Below, in pieces: positions 50,041-62,985 of a stretch of DNA of 64,000 nucleotides. This stretch comes from Epiperipatus broadwayi (Eukaryota > Onychophora > Udeonychophora > Euonychophora > Peripatidae). The stretch covers positions 931,445 to 995,444 of the forward strand of contig JAQFVV010006216.1 of NCBI GenBank assembly GCA_028023455.1, written 5' to 3'. Under the pieces are notes generated by a model. It saw only the letters and a list, made by a program, of their open reading frames with translations. It ran no database searches and had not been told where the DNA came from. A program made the translations under genes and the position numbers. Within the stretch, counting starts at the first letter, position 1. Each line of letters begins with the position of its first letter.

Positions 50041-53029
50041 GATCAAACCTATTGTAAATAATACTATTGGTTCTATGATATCAAATTATTGATATTGTAG
50101 AATCTGAATATAAAAAGAATAAACACTATAAGCACTTTTAGTTATAGATTGTTGAAAGATCACCAACTAGTAAGCTTCAATCTAAAATGATAACTTCATT
50201 AAAAATAGTTATTATGCTAAAATCAATATTTATTCTCTTAAAGTATTCATAATTTATATTAATTTCAAAAGATATTAAGTAATGAAATTATCAATTCAAA
50301 TTTTCAAGATAAGCATATATTGTGGACTAGTCTCTCAAAAAATGTGCTGCAAACACAAATAAATATACATTTGTGTTAACAGAAAAAAATAAATCTTAAC
50401 TGATTCTTTGAAAATGGTCTAATATTAGTAACTTGACTAAAAATCATGTTGGAGTTTGATAAATAATATATAAATATAAAGGCAACCATTTTATATTTGA
50501 CAAAAAAGCTTTAAAATAATAAAGTGATTAAAATTTGCAAAAAAATATAAATAAATCATCATCATTTTATATTTATTTTAAATTTTTTCTGATGCTTTCA
50601 TAGAAATATATGAAGCCAAAAGCAATATTATTATTTTTATATTTGATCATGTTTTGAAAATGATATAAAAATGTAAAAACTATCTTGTAATAATTAATAT
50701 AATCTTCTCATGAGCTCATTTAAATTTGAATAAATGAATTCTATTTTAAGTTAAATTATTCTTTGTAATTTTAAGCATGGAAAAATGATGATTTCAATAT
50801 GATATCAAAAAAGTTTAAAATTCAATTATGATGTGTTAATAAAAAAAACTATTTAATATTTTTTTTAAGAGATAAAAACATAATGACAGAATTTAATCTT
50901 AAAGGTGTTTATATTGTTTCAATATACACAAATAAAAAGAATGGGAAAGACTACAATAAATAATGTGGAATGCCATTGTTATCAAATACAAAAAAAATAA
51001 GAATTTTGTAGAATACGTTGTTCACCAATAATAGATACATGAATAAAAAATTCCATGTGTTTCTAGACAATAAAGAAGTACTGTGGGGATAGGGTTTCTT
51101 GATAGGCAAATGCAAAAAAAAAGATAGAGAATAAATGTGATTAACATTTGATTTTATCAATATCACAATATTGCAGCACTGTTTTCAAAATGGGTATTAA
51201 AAATATATACTAGCTCTAATGATGTTTTCTCAACTCATAACACAGATCGTTGCAATAATTTCATGAAATAGGCATCAGACTGAGATACACGTTTGAAAAA
51301 ATACCTTTTAATTTGAAAAGCAAAAACAAGAAAATTATTTAATGAGCTGTTATAATTATAGTCAGTTGATGAATGATCTACTTTTTCCAATTCAAATGAT
51401 TATCTACAAAAAAAATGTCATTTATCAGGCAAATATGAAAGAAATATCTTCAGCTTGAAAATAAAAAGCAATTTAAATAACTTGATTAATTTTCTTAGAA
51501 AGATAGTCTTGGGTGTTGAGATACAACAAGACTTTTTAAATAGGTTATTGCATAAAGATAGAATATTTAAAAGAGACAAATCCTTCAGCATAATGAAAAC
51601 CACTGGAAAAAATTTATTTAAGGATATTTTATAATATTCTAATGTACATTAACAAGATAATAAAACTAAACTGTACGTTCATTAGCTTGTTTAGTATATT
51701 ACTAGTAAATCATCTAAGACAAAGGAATATTTTCATTGAATTGAGCAGATAAAGTCAATTAACAATAACAGAATTTTAAAATAGTATATTATGGTTAACA
51801 TGAGCAGCTTTTATGGAAGAAGATAAAACATAATGAAGATTTAAAGATAGATAGAGAATTGAAGTCTATTGATAATTAAAATCTTTTTACAAAAGTGTCA
51901 CTGGATGTTAAGTAAATAAGATAAAGAATCAGCATATTATACATGTTGACTTACATGTATTTCATAAATTTGTATAATTATTGTTAAATTTGTCTTTATT
52001 TTTTTATTTTTTGTCTTTCTATATTTGTTCATTTTTTTCAGCTTCTGAAATTAGAAGAGTCGAATACACTTATGAGTTTTGATAATAATGATGATGAATT
52101 AAATAGCTTCAGAAATTGGTTCATTTAAATTTGTTTTGAAATGCTGGAAGACACTTATAATTGTTATGGTATAATTTAAAGTCTTGGCATTAAATAATAC
52201 TTGAAGCAAATAACCACTGGTTAGAATGAGAAGATGTTTGTAAAAGCATTTCCTTCTTAAATGGCCAGAATGAGATACTGTTCCATCTTTAACATTTCAT
52301 TAACAAAAACAGACAGACACAAAAAATAATGCATTTTAAATTATCAAAAATCACTTAGAGACATAATACATTTCAATGTGTTTACATTTTAGATAGAGAG
52401 GTTATTATTATTTTCAAATGCTTTCAAAGATTGATAACTAAAAAATAAACAAGCTATTCATTTTTATAATGTCTTAATTTATTTAATAAATCCCCCTCTT
52501 TTTTTTGTTTTTATATAAATATATTATATAAAAAGCTTTTTTAAAATTTTTGTATAAATATATTTATACTTAAGTTAATGGTTGCAGTGTATTATACATC
52601 AATATTTAAAAATAAATATCTATGTTCTAGCATTTCATTTCAATTAAAAAAATTATGATTCTTATTTATACTGATTTATTATTTGTGATCCATTTCTAAT
52701 TCCAGAGATTCTAATTTTCTTTCATGACTATTTCAGATATTACATTGCAATACATTTGGGGAACTAATATGGAAGAAAAATGCAAAGCTGAAACAAAATA
52801 TTTATAATATGAATCATATATTTATAATAAATGTATGAAATATGATTGCAAATAACCTAAAAGTATATAATGAAATAAGAAAGTTTTATGGAACATTGTA
52901 AAAAAAAAAAGCTATGGATTGGAGAAATTAAATATCCCTTAGAGAAATCCTTATCCTGGAGTAGACTAGCAACTATTGAAAGTGATAATAATGAAAATCT
53001 CTGACATTATTCGTACTGTCTTGTAATAG
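50041..53029. other. AT-rich non-coding DNA, no gene seen
   Basis: Short frames such as those at 50951-51166 and 51418-51603 (minus) are Leu/Phe/Ile-rich without motifs. Nothing else was recognised. Confidence 0.5.
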
Positions 53030-53275
53030 TAAATATCACATGATCACCATTTCTTATGCTAGCACATAACTGTTATTAAACAGGCAAAACTCTCCATAGA
53101 GTAGTGCCACCCTGTGCCAAACAGAATAATCAATGGAAGCCAGAAACTAGTCTGGGGTATTGGATGAGTAGGCACTAAGTGGGGATTTTGTGCACAAGCC
53201 TTCTGGCATCCATTGATTACTCTTATTGGCACTGGGTGGCACTAAACTAGTAAAAACTCTATGATATATTTACTA
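53030..53275. mobile_element. Repeat H copy 2: internally deleted foldback
   Basis: The left end has ATCACATGATCACC (53035-53048), TATGCTAGCACATAAC and GGCAAAACTCTCCATAGAGTAG. The right end is an inverted version: GCATCCATTGATTACTCT, CACTGGGTGGCACTA and a worn AAAACTCT. The unique core of the full repeat is gone. Only the second half of the hammerhead remains (CCAGAAACTAGTCTGGGG near 53140-53157), fused directly to the left inverted end, so no ribozyme can form. This shows deletion between CCAGA repeats in the two arms. Confidence 0.8.
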
Positions 53276-55309
53276 TATTTATTAGTATTATACTGTAATA
53301 AGATTTCATTTTACAAATAATATTTAAATAGTATTATAACTAATAAATGATAAAGTAAACTTAATGTACAAAATTTTATTTTCGTATATATGTATGCACA
53401 CATATAAAGTCATATAGGTAAGACGTGGTACTTTGAAGATATATTTATGTAAATATTTTGTTATTTTAATAAATCACAATCCATTAAGATTCTTTAAAAC
53501 TCTCAGATTAATAGCTTGTAGCATTTTCTTCCCTTCTTATAAATAAGTGAAATTTTGTCAAAAATACCAAAATATAATAATTATAATAATTGCAGATGAC
53601 AACTAAATATCGAATATATTAAATTAAAATTCTTATTATTTTCACTATTATTGAAAATCTCATCATATTATTTATAGTTATTACTTATTTATTTCTGAAA
53701 TGTCAAAATTAATTTAAGTAAGTTGAGAAGATATGAAAAAAAATGTTATTACTTTTAATAAAAACAAAATTGATTACTATGTATTTTTTTGGCAATTTAT
53801 AAACCCTATAAAAAAAATAGAAAACGATTACATTTTAGATCAAATTGTAATCTAAATATTTAATTCCATTACATTTAACTACAAGAAAAACAAAATAAAA
53901 ATATAGCAATAACAAAACGAAAGCAGACATGCAGCACATATAAGATGTTTTCATTATGAAAATTAATTTTATTATTAATGTTAGTATGACATCCATGCAA
54001 ATACAAATATATATATTTCATTTTATAGACAGTTCCAGATTTTAAAGTCCACAGAGACTGAGATTTGTGATGTTACCATATATATATATATATATATGTT
54101 GGCAAAAAACCTCTATTATTATCATTAGATGGTTCCAAACTATGATTAATGAATTTTCCTGCCTAAGATTCAAATCCAGTAAACCCTTTTGATAGCTAGT
54201 AAAGTTAACCATTCTATTAATAGTCACTAATCAGCACCTAGTTATTATTAGCTAAAGTATAAAGTTTGACACTAATCTATATTAGTCAGATGCATCTTGA
54301 TTTACTATTTGTAAAAAAACAACAACAAAAAAAGATATACTTCAATTTCATATGAAAATATAACAAAATTCTTTATTTAATGCTCTCTAATAAAAATCAA
54401 ATATTAAAATGTGTACTTTTTGTCATACTATGCTATTTTAGAAAATCCACAATTTAGTGCAGTAACAAAAATATCATTCAAAAGTTATGTCTATAGAACT
54501 TAAATATTTGAATTTTTTCAAATTAGAATTAATTTTGATGTTGGTTTTATTAAGAAAAATAAACTTTTCATACATTATTACCAAATTTTCCTTGATAAGA
54601 GGTGCTTGCTTTTTTCTTTTTGCACTGTGTTACATAGGTACCACAATATCATTTTAGACATTATTTTTAGAATACTAACAAAGAACATAAGGAGAAAATT
54701 TTTTACAATATAGAGCTCATGCTTTATTATCTTTCCACTAAATTTTCAATATATTATATGCTAAGAGTTCACATTATTTCTCATGATTGTAATTGCTTGG
54801 AGTTTTTTTATATTGCTTGAAAACTTGCAAACTCAAATTTACTTTTACTTCTTTGTATACTTTATCATTAAAAATTTATACAAATGTGGTATTTATTATA
54901 ATCTACAAAAATAAAATAAAATCTAATTTAATCTGAATATTTCAGCTTTTCCATAATCATTTTGTCATTACAATTATTTATTTTATTTATTTATTTCTTT
55001 ATTTATTTATTTTGATTACATCAAAGAAAAAATCTAATAAGCAAAATAAATGCTTTTCATAGAATTTACAAATATCATACAGATTTTATATAAAGCAATT
55101 GACATAATCTTACAATACTAATAAACAACACTATATATATATATATTAAAACAAAGAATAGAATACAAAATAAACCAAATATAAATCAATATTATACATT
55201 AATAAGTCAATATTATATATTATCAATCAATAATATAAATTATAAATCAATAATAATAATTAAGCACAAAATAAAAAACAAAGAAACACACCACTATTGA
55301 AATTTATAG
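53276..55309. other. AT-rich non-coding DNA, no gene seen
   Basis: A TA run at about 54079-54098 and TTTA-type tetranucleotide stretches near 54980-55010 were seen. No coding motif was found. Confidence 0.5.
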
Positions 55310-56015
55310 ACATAGAAAATATTTTCATTACTTTTTTAACAAATTCATACATTCTATGTTCAACATATAACATAGTAATTTATTGAAAACCAATGGAATA
55401 TACACACTTCTCAATCTACTCTCATATTTATTTATGTACCTAAATGAAATGTAATATTTATTCCTCAGGGAAACCACTATAATTAGATGCCATATATTTT
55501 TTAATGAATTATTAAAATAATTTTTCTTTATAATTACTATTTGTAACAGTTTATCAAAATCTAATAAATCATTAATTTTGTCATCTAAGTATGACGTTTT
55601 CTGTATCAGCTGTAAAATCCTATTTTGAAACTTTTTTAATCTTTCCAAACTTAATACACTTGAGAAACCATAAAGTATAATACCATATCTCAATATAGAT
55701 TCACAGAATTCTATATAAATTATCTTTCATATATTATATGGAAGAAAAAAGACAATCTATAAAACATAAAGGAAAAATATCTAAATCTTTGCAAAAGTTG
55801 ATTAATATGATGTGGCCATGATATTTTGTTATCAATAATAATACCAAGATATTTAATTTTTTTTCACTTCTTCCATTTTCATACCATATTCCCCACACTA
55901 AAAAACAATAGGTGAAAATATCAGCATAACTTTGATATTTATAATATTTTTTTTTTAGTTGAACACCAATTTACAATATTATTAACATTAGTTTGAAGAT
56001 TCTTTTTAACTTATG
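55310..56015 (-). pseudogene. Jockey-like non-LTR retrotransposon RT relic
   Basis: On the minus strand the remains of an RT C-terminal half are readable across frames: NIVNWCSTKK (matching the INxWCxxNKL block) near 55970, IKYLGIIIDNKISWPHHI near 55840, then LRYGIILYGFSSV and LKKFQNRILQLIQ near 55650, ending in a tail with the last open frame at 55328-55693. The KYLGIxxDxxLxWxxHI and RYGIxxxG pair is characteristic of Jockey/CR1-group elements and differs from the RTE copies in this window. The catalytic FADD part upstream was not found. Confidence 0.75.
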
Positions 56016-56854
56016 TGAACAAATCATATATCCATTGCTTTTTGTAATTCAATAAATACATTTTACAAAAAAATTGACTGAACTATAACTTTCATTATAG
56101 TGTCATACTTTTATAGGTCTTGAACTCTTCATGGACATATGCATATCCTAAATAAATATATGCATATGCATGTATATATGTATTAGTAATTTCAATAGCA
56201 TGTAAATATAACTTACTACTGCCTTGAATGTATAACATTTAATATTATATTCAAATCACAAAACATTCTCCTCTTGCCAGATTGAATGAATGGACATTGA
56301 TAAATGAAAAAGCAAAATTATTTGCAAATTTATTAAAATGTCTCATTATGAGGCTGCCTGCAAAAGTAATTCTTAATTATTTGAAACAAGAATGTTCTAT
56401 GATTTGATGTATACATGTATAACCATATCACACATGGATACTTTTTATTTTATTAATCCACCCATATTCACACATATAAATGCAAAATTATATTTTACAA
56501 AAATGTATGGAGAATTAGTAATTATTATGGTGTTAATATTGAAAATTGATAAATCATACTTTCAATGCAGAGCTTATCTGTTCAATGTTGACACAGGTAC
56601 TCCACATTAAAGGCCTGGATTAGCAATTTTAAATATTATTGACATAATAATTATTAATTGTTAATATACTTTTGTAAATATGTATATATAATATAAAATT
56701 ATATTTTTGAATTCATGAATTGTTTTAAATATTTGTGGCAAAATTAATCTTTAGCATTTTTGTTTTTCTTTATTTCTTTTTTGAAATAAAGAGGGTTATC
56801 TTTATTTACAAATAGCTGCCTAATAATAATGTATTAATTGTATTTATACATGAT

Positions 56855-57910
56855 CAGGTCTCACAAACACTGAAAAAGACTGTGATCTGCAAGAATCAAC
56901 CTTTGGAAATGTACACTAGTGGCTATTATCATCTTCAAAGTAGCCCCTTGTGCATCTATATGCTAATTAAAATAGCCTTCCCATTTCTGGAAGCACATCT
57001 GGAAATCATTTTCAGCATTATAGTTGAGCAACTGTCTCACATTCTTTTGGATATCAACTATAATAGAAAATCATCATTCTTTCAGTGTGATTTTTAATTT
57101 TAGAAATAATCAAAAATCACAGAGAACTAAGTATTATGAATAGGCAGAATGGTCTAGCTATACAATTGATTTTTCTGATCAAAAAGTCACAATGAGTGGA
57201 CTATGACTTTATGCATTATCATTATGAATAATCTACTTGTCAGGCCCCAATTAGGGTTTTTTCTTATAACAGAATGCCATAATTCCTGAAGTACTTTTAA
57301 ATAACATTGATGGTTGATTGTTTGTTCCTGTTCAATAAATTCTTGGTGGACTATTCCCTTGTATTCAATGAAATATAACAGCATGATTTTAAACTGTAAG
57401 CATGGCATGCATGCCTTTTTAGGGCAGGATGAATCCAGGTATTTTCATTGCACACCTGGACATTTTGTTTCTGAATCATACTGGAAGCACCATATTTCAC
57501 CACCTGTAAATATTCTTTGAAGCAGAGGCATATTTGAAGAAAGATCAGTTGCAACATCAAACTGATGCTGTTTCTATTTATCTGGGAAGATCCAAGACAC
57601 AAACTTCACAGAAATCTTAATCTAGCTGTTTTTTAATTAATCTGAAATTCTTCATCTATCAATCTCACACTCATCTGTTGGACTGTATTACATCTTGCAT
57701 TTTTTTAATATTAATGTGTTATTGTAGTTTTTGCTTTATGTTTCTGAGATAATCTGTCCCAGCTTCTTTTCCCATGTTTGAACCTCTTATTTCACTCAAA
57801 CACTCAATTTCTTCATAGCATCTTCATGATATGCCACTTAGAACAGTTGTTGTGCTTTAGTAGAACAGTTGCCAATTTTTGTATAAAATTTAATATTAGT
57901 TAACAATTGT
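56855..57910 (-). pseudogene. mariner transposase relic, copy 1
   Basis: The minus strand carries scattered pieces of a mariner transposase in the correct order: IKFYTKIGNCSTKAQQLF near 57880 (N-terminal helix-turn-helix region), a block ending CNENTWIHPALKRHACHA near 57430, LLYFIEYKGIVHQEFIEQEQTINHQCYLK-type sequence near 57360 (around the first catalytic Asp, here Glu), a degraded HHDNAPAH block near 57220, and RCTRGYFEDDN near 56910 (C-terminal GxYFEGD). Stops and frame shifts are frequent and catalytic residues are lost. Ends are not well defined; the left end still shows AGGTCTCACAA near 56857. Confidence 0.8.
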
Positions 57911-58707
57911 TAACCATTTATCTAAAAGTTAATCAATGCTGGCTTTGGGTTGGTATTTTTACATCTAGTATCTGAAACTACCCTAGTGCCTTTCTGAGGA
58001 GTGCCAAAGCATGAAACCATTGGTCAGGGGATTGCATGTGGTTTCTGATAGAGATATTTTAAATGCTTTCTCTTGGTTAGCATTTATCACAAAGTTTATT
58101 GAGCAATTAGCAAAGCTCTTTGTTTACATTTTACAAGCTTAAAAAAATGGGGGCATGTGATATATGATACTTTTTTATTTTTTATAATAGAAAACTATCT
58201 TGAAATTCACAAACAAAATTTTGTTTATTTTCTCCATTATAACTTTTCCATATCAAATTTAAAGCTAAATAAATCCATTTGCTTGATTCTGAACTTTTAT
58301 TTTTAGATTATAAGCTTTTCATCTTTAATAAATTTAAATACAATAAAAGTTAATAAATGGTCACAATAAAATAATTGGATTTATGATTCCATGGAAAATA
58401 TATATTTAATGCTTGAAACAGGCAAATATATATCTTTAAAAATTTAATTATGTAATGAAGAATTTTTAATGTACACTTCTATGTAACATTTCATAATATT
58501 TGATGAATGTTTACTTTAAAAATTGTTTGTCCTAATACAAAACAGCAAAATGAAAGTTACATAATTCTTTATATGCATTTGCTTATCTTGTTATAAAGTT
58601 TTTAATTTATTATTAATTTTTGCCTTGAACTTTTTTTACAATTGATCATTACTGATGAAAGAAAGACATTGATTTGCAACTATCAGTGAAATATTATTAT
58701 ATAGTAG

Positions 58708-59898
58708 GTCTGACAATTTAATTTCCAGAATGCACCCTTATAAAATATGCATTACTGTCACTTTCAAAGTAGTCCCCTTACCAGATTAAAATGGCATTCC
58801 CATTTTTGGAAGCACATCTGAAACATTTCAAGAATACAGTTAAACAGCTGTCTCACATTCTGTTGGATATCATGAAAATCATCATACTTTCGGTGCAGTT
58901 TTTAATGTTGGAAATAATCAAAAGTTATAGGGAGATAAGTCAGATGAGATGGCAGAATGGTTTAATTGTGTAATTGATTTTTTGATCAAAAAGTCTCTCA
59001 TAATGGCCCCATTATGACCTGATATCTTGTCATGATAATGATGAACCCATCAGGCCACTATTCAGATCTTTATCTTCTAACATAATCACATAATCTTTGA
59101 AGAATTTTAAATAACATTGATAGTTGATTGTCTATCCTTGTTCAATAAATTCTTGGTAGACTATCATCTTGTGATCAAAGAAACACAACAGTATGGTGTT
59201 AAACTGAGAGTGCAGCATGCATGTCTTTTTAGGATATGGTGAGTCCAGGGATTGCCATTGCATGCTTTGAGGTTTTGTTTCTGGGTCATACTGAAAACAC
59301 CAAGTTTTATCACATATAATTACTCATGGAAGCAGATGTGTATCAAAGAAAGATTAATTGCAACTTCAAATGGATGTTATTTTTGTTCATCCATCATGAT
59401 CTGAGGCATGAACTTCACAGAAATCTTTTTTATGTCCAGGTCTTTATTTAAAATTAGCCTAATTGATTATCATTATCTGCAATTCTTCGGCTATCAATCT
59501 TACAATTAATCATCTGTCAGACTGCATTGCATCTATTTTTGGCTGCTCATTTCTGGGATAACATTTTCTTGCCAATTTTTGAATCTCTTATGCTACTCAT
59601 TCAATTTCTTCACAGCATCATGCCACTTGCAACAATTGTAATGTTTCAGTTAGCACACTTGCCAACTTTTACACAAAATTTATTAATACATTGCTCAAAT
59701 TTTTAATCACCCATTTTTATGCTAAAATATACACATGGACACTAATCATCTTGTCAATAGCTAACTAACAACTAGCTCTATCCATTTAAAATTTACAAAC
59801 TTGTTAGTTTAAACATGTTCAAACATGAATACTTATGTGATTTCAAAACAAATAGGTCACAGATACCACATAATCATTCTGAAAATTAAATTGTCACA
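58708..59898 (-). mobile_element. mariner element relic, copy 2, with terminal inverted repeats
   Basis: TGACAATTTAATTTCCAGAA at 58711 is mirrored by TTCTGAAAATTAAATTGTCA ending at 59896, giving about 22-bp inverted ends and an element of about 1.19 kb, near the usual 1.3 kb of mariners. The minus strand interior parallels copy 1: a start-region piece near 59660, DSPYPKKTCMLHSQ-type sequence near 59230, FFDHKMIVYQEFIEQ near 59170 with the first catalytic Asp present, and NYQCYLKFF. Frame breaks are numerous. It has the same orientation as copy 1 and lies 0.8 kb away. Confidence 0.85.
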
Positions 59899-61194
59899 TT
59901 TCATATACTAAAACTTTAATAAAATTTCCTATCCTATCACTTAATCTTTTGAAAAACATGATTACAATAGAAAATTGTATAAAAGATTTATTCCTCTGAC
60001 CAAGAGTTAAAAAATAGCATAGGTGCTTGATATTATTTAACTTATATACATAATGAAATGGGACAATGTTTTATTCCTCTTTTATATTTATACAATTTGA
60101 TGTAAGAATGTAAAGGTTTAAACCCTGGGGTTAGAAGTGTTATGAATAACCACATTGACTTTGTTTGAACTGAGTATCCTAACTAATGAATGTCAAATTG
60201 ATTACCCAGCCTTATTTATCAATCATCATTCCCAAAAAATATTTCCAAATATAGAGAGGGTCAATCCCTTGCTATTGTAAATGTTATTTAAAATATATTG
60301 GCCATACTGCAGATTAGGGCACATCTCTAAACAAAATACATTTATAACTCAAGTTCAAATCCCTCCCTAGTTTTTTAGAAGTTGGCATCATCATTTACCC
60401 ATTATTAGCTCAAAAGAAAAACATGGCAATGTGTTACATAATGTGTGGAATTGCTGTACTTAACTAGATTTGGAATAAGGGAGAAATAGACAACTAAACT
60501 TAAAATAATATGAATATAATGAAACAAAATTTATTTATTGTTTTTATACTTCTTTTATGATATTTTAGGATGAAACCAATGCATAAAGGAAAAAATATAT
60601 ATGTATAAACTTAGATGAGTATGTATTTATATTGGAAAAAAATTATTTAATTAGATTAAATTCAATTTATGAACCCCAATCGCTTACATCCAATATAAAA
60701 CAATCATATAATTATTATTATTCAATTGTAATTTTAATAATTCAAATAAATGTGAAGCAAAATATCAATCAATTAATAAAAAAATATGCAAATTATAATA
60801 TTAAACATTAATAATTGAATAAGAAATTAATTATAAAATTCTATTTGCCTTAGCCTTCAAAAAAATTATGTTAAAGGAAAAAATAAAAAAACTTATTTAA
60901 GGGTGGTAAATGTTAAATTATTGAGAGAAAATTAATATTAATGTTATATGTGCTATAAGCATTATTATTTTTATAAATGCCTTTTATTTTAAATAAAAAT
61001 TTATTTTACCACAACATCAGAATTCTCATTTTATTTTTTAATCTTTCAAAAATAGGTTAAAGTCTTTTTGAAAATTTATCTGTAATACAGTATTCATTAG
61101 AAAAATTTATTGTTTCACTTTACATATTTTTCATGAGTTATGGTACAACTAAATTATGCTTCATCATAAACAGGCTGACAAAAAATTTGGTCAA
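59899..61194. other. AT-rich non-coding DNA with a possible tRNA-like SINE scrap
   Basis: At 60301-60375 GATTAGGGCACATC and the exact B-box-like GTTCAAATCC (60353-60362) have roughly tRNA-like spacing, suggesting a worn SINE. No tail or target duplication is visible. The remainder is plain AT-rich sequence. Confidence 0.4.
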
Positions 61195-61197
61195 GCA

Positions 61198-61285
61198 TAG
61201 ATGTCTGAATGGTTAGCACCGCTGCCTTACAAGCAGTTGTCCCAGGATTTGCTTCCCGGCCGACACTTTGACACATAAAAAAAAT
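61198..61285 (+). mobile_element. tRNA-derived SINE, second copy
   Basis: Body with AGATGTCTGAATGGTTAGCA (A-box region), an anticodon arm CTGC-CTTACAA-GCAG whose 7-nt loop would give anticodon TAC (Val-like), a worn B box GATTTGCTTCC (about 61247-61257), then CCGGCCGACACTTTGACACA and a run of A. The 3' part GGCCGA-GC/ACT-TGACAC-(A)n is shared with the SINE at 28.2 kb, so both belong to one family. Target duplication was not clear. It is G+C-rich relative to the flanks. Confidence 0.75.
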
Positions 61286-61618
61286 GTGTGAAAGACAACA
61301 GATATTGCTAGTTCTAGATTTTCAGTGGTTGGTGCATGTAGAAACAATACACTTTTAAAATTAGTATCCAGTTTGTTGACCATTGTATTAATAAGATTTT
61401 TCACCACAGCATAGTGAAATATCCAGCTATTGTACTACTTTCAATATTTGCTGTGGTTAATTAGTTTGCAAATTAGCTGCATTCTTAATTAACTGAAAAG
61501 CTGTTTTAATCAGCTTAACTTTCTGGAATGCTGTTAAACCCAATTTTTGCTGATGGAGGTAGTCCAAATATACTTGATAATGATGATATTACAGAAAAAA
61601 GCTTTCTCTCTAAACACT

Positions 61619-61643
61619 CCCCCCCCCCCCCAAAAAAAAAAAA
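61619..61643. repeat. Poly-C/poly-A tract
   Basis: About 13 C followed directly by about 12 A. Frames crossing it on both strands read as poly-Pro/Lys or poly-Gly/Phe and are artefacts. Confidence 0.95.
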
Positions 61644-61915
61644 CTGGTGTTTCTGAGAACCTTTTTTTACACCAACCCTCTTCAAGATTACATATAACAA
61701 ATATGGGTATCATTATCTATTGTTCCCAATTTAGTTTTTAAAAAAAATTACATTAAAAAAGTTTCTTGCTGATATGAATAACAATGAAAGAAATGAATAA
61801 TTGCAATTTTGAAAAAAAAAAAATCCTATCTAAGGTACTTTTGTTTATAAATTGAGCCCCTAATGCAACCAGTAATCAATGGATGCCAGAAAACTTGTGC
61901 ATAAAATCCCTATCT

Positions 61916-61990
61916 AATGCCTACTCATTCACTATCCCCAGACTAGTTTCTAGCTTGTGGCCTTCATCAGTGAGGAGCTTTGGATCTGAG
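61916..61990 (-). ncRNA. Hammerhead ribozyme-like motif, composite unit 1
   Basis: Core CTGATGA is on the minus strand at 61964-61970, GAAA-ACTAGT-C spans 61941-61950, and TGGGGA pairs with TCCTCA in stem I. Helix II is weakened to a G-U pair (AGCT in place of AGCC), so this copy is worse than unit 2. Confidence 0.6.
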
Positions 61991-62099
61991 AGCACTGCAT
62001 CTAGATCTTAGGATCTAATGCAACCTATTGCCACCTGTGCTAAACAGAGTAATCAATGGATGCCAGAAGGCTTGTGCATAAAATCCCTATCTAATGCCT

Positions 62100-62165
62100 A
62101 CTCATCCAATATCCCCAGACTAGTTTCTGGCTTGTGGCCTTCGTCAGTGAGGAGCTTTGGATCTG
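62100..62165 (-). ncRNA. Hammerhead ribozyme-like motif, composite unit 2
   Basis: Core CTGACGA is on the minus strand at 62141-62147 (position 7 is free to vary in hammerheads). Helix II is GGC/GCC, followed by GAAA, palindrome ACTAGT and GTC ending at 62118. Stem I has TGGGGA/TCCTCA and TTGGAT/ATCCAA around an internal loop, with no mismatch in either helix. This is the best-preserved repeat H motif, apart from the A-A at the start of helix II. Confidence 0.7.
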
Positions 62166-62465
62166 AGAGCACTGCATCTAGATCTTAGGATCTAATGCAA
62201 CCCTCTAGCAACCACCTTTTATCTCTACTTAACTACAAAACCATGAGAATGAAATTGAAAACACAAAAAATATTTTCAATCTAAGCTCAATAGCTTATAT
62301 AGTCATATGGGTCTGAACACAGTTCAGCACCCATACATTTTGGTGTCTTTGGCTCTTTTACAACCATAGCCACCACTATCCTATTAGGCAGGATTGGTGT
62401 TAAACCATTAAGCATTAAGCATTAACTGGTTACATTAGATCCTAAGATTTAGATGCAGTGCTCTC

Positions 62466-62527
62466 AGATCCAAAGCTCCTCACTGAAGAAGGCCATAAGC
62501 CAGAAACTAGTCTGGGGATATTGGATG
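62466..62527 (+). ncRNA. Hammerhead ribozyme-like motif, composite unit 3
   Basis: Core CTGAAGA is at 62483-62489 (allowed variation at position 7). Helix II is in 62490-62502, GAAA at 62503-62506, palindrome ACTAGT at 62506-62511, and predicted cleavage after C62512. Stem I is TCCTCA (62477-62482) with TGGGGA (62513-62518) and ATCCAA with TTGGAT. Confidence 0.68.
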
Positions 62528-62919
62528 AGTAGGGATTAGATAGGGATTTTATGCACAAGCCTTCTGGCATCCATTGATTACTCTGTTTTGCACAGGTGGC
62601 AATACTGTATGGAGAGTTTTGCTCTGTTTATCAACAATTAATGTGCTAGTAGAGGAAATGTGATCATGTGATGCTTAATGGTTTAACACCAATCCTGCCT
62701 AATAGGATAGTGGTGGATATGGTTGTAAAAGAGCCAAAGACACCAAAATGTATCGGTGCTGAACTGAGTTCAGACCCATATGACTATATAAGCTATTGAG
62801 CTTAGATTGAAAATATTTTTTGTGTTTTCAATTTCATTCTCATGGTTTTGTAGTTAAGTAGAGATAAAAGGTGGTTGCTAGAGGGTTGCATTAGATCCTA
62901 AGATCTAGATGCAGTGCTC

Positions 62920-62985
62920 TCAGATCCAAAGCTCCTCACTAACAAAGGCCACAAGCCAGAAACTAGTCTGGGGATATTGGATGAG
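62920..62985 (+). pseudogene. Broken hammerhead motif, composite unit 4
   Basis: Same surroundings as unit 3, but the core at 62939-62945 reads CTAACAA instead of CTGANGA, losing the invariant G and A. Helix II, GAAAC, ACTAGT and stem I remain. It should be inactive. Confidence 0.7.

Noticed and set aside
56882-57520. Plus-strand frames at 56882-57097 and 57314-57520
   Set aside because: They are antisense to mariner copy 1, whose transposase pieces read on the minus strand.
58653-58700. CTGATGAAAGAAAG as a further hammerhead core
   Set aside because: No helix II can form before a GAAA, and no stem I or stem III pairing was found.
61547-61741. Open frames with poly-Pro/Lys or poly-Gly on either strand
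   Set aside because: They result from the C-run and A-run at 61619-61643.
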